From JBEINZ01 sp040377825 (GTDB lineage Bacteria > Pseudomonadota > Alphaproteobacteria > Rhizobiales > Ancalomicrobiaceae), in the NCBI GenBank assembly GCA_040377825.1, contig JBEINZ010000132.1, positions 1 to 8,730 on the forward strand: DNA of 8,730 nucleotides. The letters are read 5' to 3'. The first letter of the stretch is position 1; every line of letters begins with the position of its first letter. The notes under the pieces are model-generated. The model searched no databases and was not told the DNA's origin. It was given only the letters and a program-made list of their open reading frames with translations. The translations under genes and the position numbers were made by a program. Below, one piece after another: positions 7,500-8,730 of the stretch.

Positions 7500-7533
7500 A
7501 GGGACTGTGGGATTTCATTCGGAGGAAGCAGAG

Positions 7534-8604
7534 ATGAAGAAAATGATGGTGATTATGGCCGCCGCGCTGGGGCTAGGCCTTATGGCCGGCGGCGCGCAGG
7601 CGGCGGAAAAACTAAAGGCGGCCTGGGTCTATGTCGGCCCGGTTGGCGACTTCGGCTATTCCTATCAACATGATGTCGGCCGCAAAGCCGTGGAAAAAGC
7701 GCTCGGCGACAAGGTTCAGACGTCGTTCGTCGAGAACGTGGCCGAAGGTCCGGATGCCGAGCGCGCCATCGAGCGGCTCGCGCGCGACGGCAACAAGATT
7801 ATCTTCACGACGTCGTTCGGCTTCATGGACCCGACCATCAAGGTCGCCAAGAAATACCCGAACATAAAGTTCGAACATGCCACCGGTTACAAGCGCGCCG
7901 AAAACGTCGCGACCTATTCGGCTCGGTTCTACGAGGGCCGTTATGTCATCGGTCAGATTGCAGGCAAGATGACCAAGACGAACACGATCGGCTATATCGT
8001 GTCCTTCCCAATACCCGAGGTCGTGTCCGGCATCAATGCTTTCATGCTCGGCGCGCAGTCGGTCAACCCGAACGTGAAGGTCAAGATCGTTTGGGTCAAC
8101 TCTTGGTATGACCCGGGCAAGGAAGCCGATGCGGCCAAGGTCCTGATCAGCCAGGGCGCCGATATCCTGACGCAGCACACGGACTCGACAGCGCCTTTGC
8201 AGGTCGCACAAGAAAAGGGCATCTTGGGCTTCGGCCAGTCGTCCGACATGGCTAAGTTCGCGCCGAAGTCTCAGATCACATCGATCGTCGATGATTGGGA
8301 CGGCTATTACATCGAGCGCGTCAAGGCGGTGCTCGACGGCAAGTGGAAGTCGATCGACACCTGGGACGGCATGGCAAAGGGGATGGTCATCCTGCCGCCG
8401 ATCGAGAATGTCCCGGCCGATGTCAAGAAGATGGCGGAAGAGACCGCCGCAAAGATCAAGTCCGGCGCGCTGAAGCCCTTCGCTGGCCCGATTGTCAAGC
8501 AGGACGGCTCGGTCGCGGTCGAAAAGGGCAAGGAGCTCGACGACGGCGCGATCCTTGGCATGAACTGGTACATCAAGGGCATCGACGACAAGCTGCCAAA
8601 CTGA
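7534..8604 (+). CDS. BMP-family ABC transporter substrate-binding protein (probable purine-binding)
   Basis: Periplasmic receptor that delivers ligand to the two permeases upstream, 356 aa. The N-terminus is a clear Sec signal peptide: MKKMM, a hydrophobic core, then AQA with cleavage expected after A23 and before AEK. There is no lipobox cysteine, so it is a soluble periplasmic protein, unlike the lipoproteins of this family in Gram-positives and spirochaetes. The mature part reads as a BMP (PF02608) protein: AAWVYVGPVGDFGYSYQHD (29-47), FTTSFGFMDPTIKVAKKYPNIKFEH (two halves, 91-115), YEGRYVIGQIAGKMT (133-147), VNSWYDPGKEADAAK (188-202) and DILTQHTDSTAP (210-221). The DFGYSYQHD form resembles, from memory, Brucella-type purine-binding proteins more than nucleoside-binding PnrA/TmpC-like lipoproteins. 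The start is fixed by the signal peptide and by GGAGGA (7521-7526), 7 nt before the ATG. The ligand (adenine, hypoxanthine, xanthine or a nucleoside) is inferred from the xdh neighbours. Confidence 0.93.
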   Translation: MKKMMVIMAAALGLGLMAGGAQAAEKLKAAWVYVGPVGDFGYSYQHDVGRKAVEKALGDKVQTSFVENVAEGPDAERAIERLARDGNKIIFTTSFGFMDPTIKVAKKYPNIKFEHATGYKRAENVATYSARFYEGRYVIGQIAGKMTKTNTIGYIVSFPIPEVVSGINAFMLGAQSVNPNVKVKIVWVNSWYDPGKEADAAKVLISQGADILTQHTDSTAPLQVAQEKGILGFGQSSDMAKFAPKSQITSIVDDWDGYYIERVKAVLDGKWKSIDTWDGMAKGMVILPPIENVPADVKKMAEETAAKIKSGALKPFAGPIVKQDGSVAVEKGKELDDGAILGMNWYIKGIDDKLPN

Positions 8605-8614
8605 CGAATAGGCG

Positions 8615-8645
8615 AGGGGGCGGGCGAACCGGCGCGCCCCCTTTG
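8615..8645 (+). terminator. Rho-independent terminator at the operon end
   Basis: AGGGGGCG (8615-8622) pairs perfectly with CGCCCCCT (8635-8642), giving a GC-rich 8-bp stem with a 12-nt loop, followed by a short T run (TTT, 8642-8644, then GCTT). It begins 10 nt after the stop codon of the binding-protein gene, where a terminator for the whole purine operon is expected. The T-tract is short, which lowers confidence. Confidence 0.65.
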
Positions 8646-8690
8646 CTTGACCCAACGTCCCACCAAGGCGGCCGAGTTCTTCGGCGCCCG

Positions 8691-8730
8691 TGCTAGAGCA
8701 TTCCCCGATCGGATGGACCCATCCGATCGA
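8691..8730. repeat. Palindromic intergenic repeat, cut by the window edge
   Basis: After TGCTAGAGCATTCCC there is a near-perfect inverted repeat: CGATCGGATGG (8706-8716) and CCATCCGATCG (8719-8729), two bases apart. The CTAGAGCATT lead followed by a GATCGGATGG palindrome resembles, from memory, a dispersed intergenic repeat very common in Rhizobiales. Its length and right end cannot be judged because the window ends inside or just after it. It is a different type from the repeat within xdhC. Confidence 0.6.

Larger units (their letters stand above)
7338..7533 (+). other. Intergenic leader between the permease operon and the binding-protein gene
   Basis: This 196-bp gap is the only real break in the gene string. 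I see no convincing small gene and no clear -35/-10 pair. The frame of the downstream gene stays open through it, but the signal peptide begins at 7534, so that extension is taken as chance. The gap holds two successive hairpins (7405-7449 and 7458-7483), a T-rich stretch (7486-7499) and a strong ribosome binding site, GGAGGA at 7521-7526. Confidence 0.7.

Noticed and set aside
7466..7502. Sigma-70-like promoter (TTGCGG as -35) upstream of the binding-protein gene
   Set aside because: No credible -10 hexamer at 16-18 nt spacing; the nearest T/A-rich stretch fits a hairpin trailer better.
7102..7533. N-terminal extension of the binding protein to base 7102
   Set aside because: It would overlap the second permease gene by 236 bp and place an internal signal peptide. 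ATG 7534 has a strong ribosome binding site and a normal Sec signal.
1..8730. CRISPR array, tRNA or rRNA genes, insertion-sequence transposase, phage genes
   Set aside because: No regularly spaced direct repeats, no tRNA-like cloverleaf noticed, no transposase or phage-like protein; all space is taken by the purine operon and its short gaps.

Overview
The window looks like an alphaproteobacterium, most likely Rhizobiales (Hyphomicrobiales). Reasons: it is GC-rich, its XdhB closely resembles my recollection of the Rhodobacter-type protein, and it carries two kinds of palindromic repeat that I associate with Rhizobiales chromosomes. The organism call is an inference; no search was run. Every real gene is on the + strand.

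Layout: 1-217 is the 3' end of xdhA (FAD/iron-sulfur subunit of xanthine dehydrogenase). It is followed by xdhB (molybdopterin subunit, 201-2555), xdhC (Moco insertion/maturation factor, 2555-3751), a double-domain ABC ATPase (3748-5346), two BPD_transp_2 permeases (5336-6430 and 6417-7337), a 196-bp gap with two hairpins, a BMP-family periplasmic binding protein (7534-8604), a probable intrinsic terminator (8615-8645), and a palindromic repeat cut by the window edge (8691-8730). From xdhA to the second permease every stop overlaps the next start by 1 to 17 bp, so these six genes look like one translationally coupled operon. The binding protein follows with its own strong ribosome binding site.

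How the genes fit together: the BMP protein would capture a purine (nucleobase or nucleoside) in the periplasm, and the two permeases and the ATPase would import it. XdhAB, loaded with sulfurated Moco by XdhC, would oxidise hypoxanthine and xanthine to urate. This is a purine scavenging and catabolism locus made of known families; no unknown enzyme family is visible. The exact transported substrate cannot be read from the sequence.

The most unusual item is inside xdhC. A 141-bp palindromic repeat (2767-2907, 38-bp terminal inverted repeats matching at 36 positions) is read through in frame. It adds 47 residues between two conserved blocks without a stop or frameshift, much as Rickettsia palindromic elements do in their host genes. 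The second item worth checking is the tandem-hairpin leader before the binding-protein gene, which could be an attenuator, a processing signal or a purine-sensing element.
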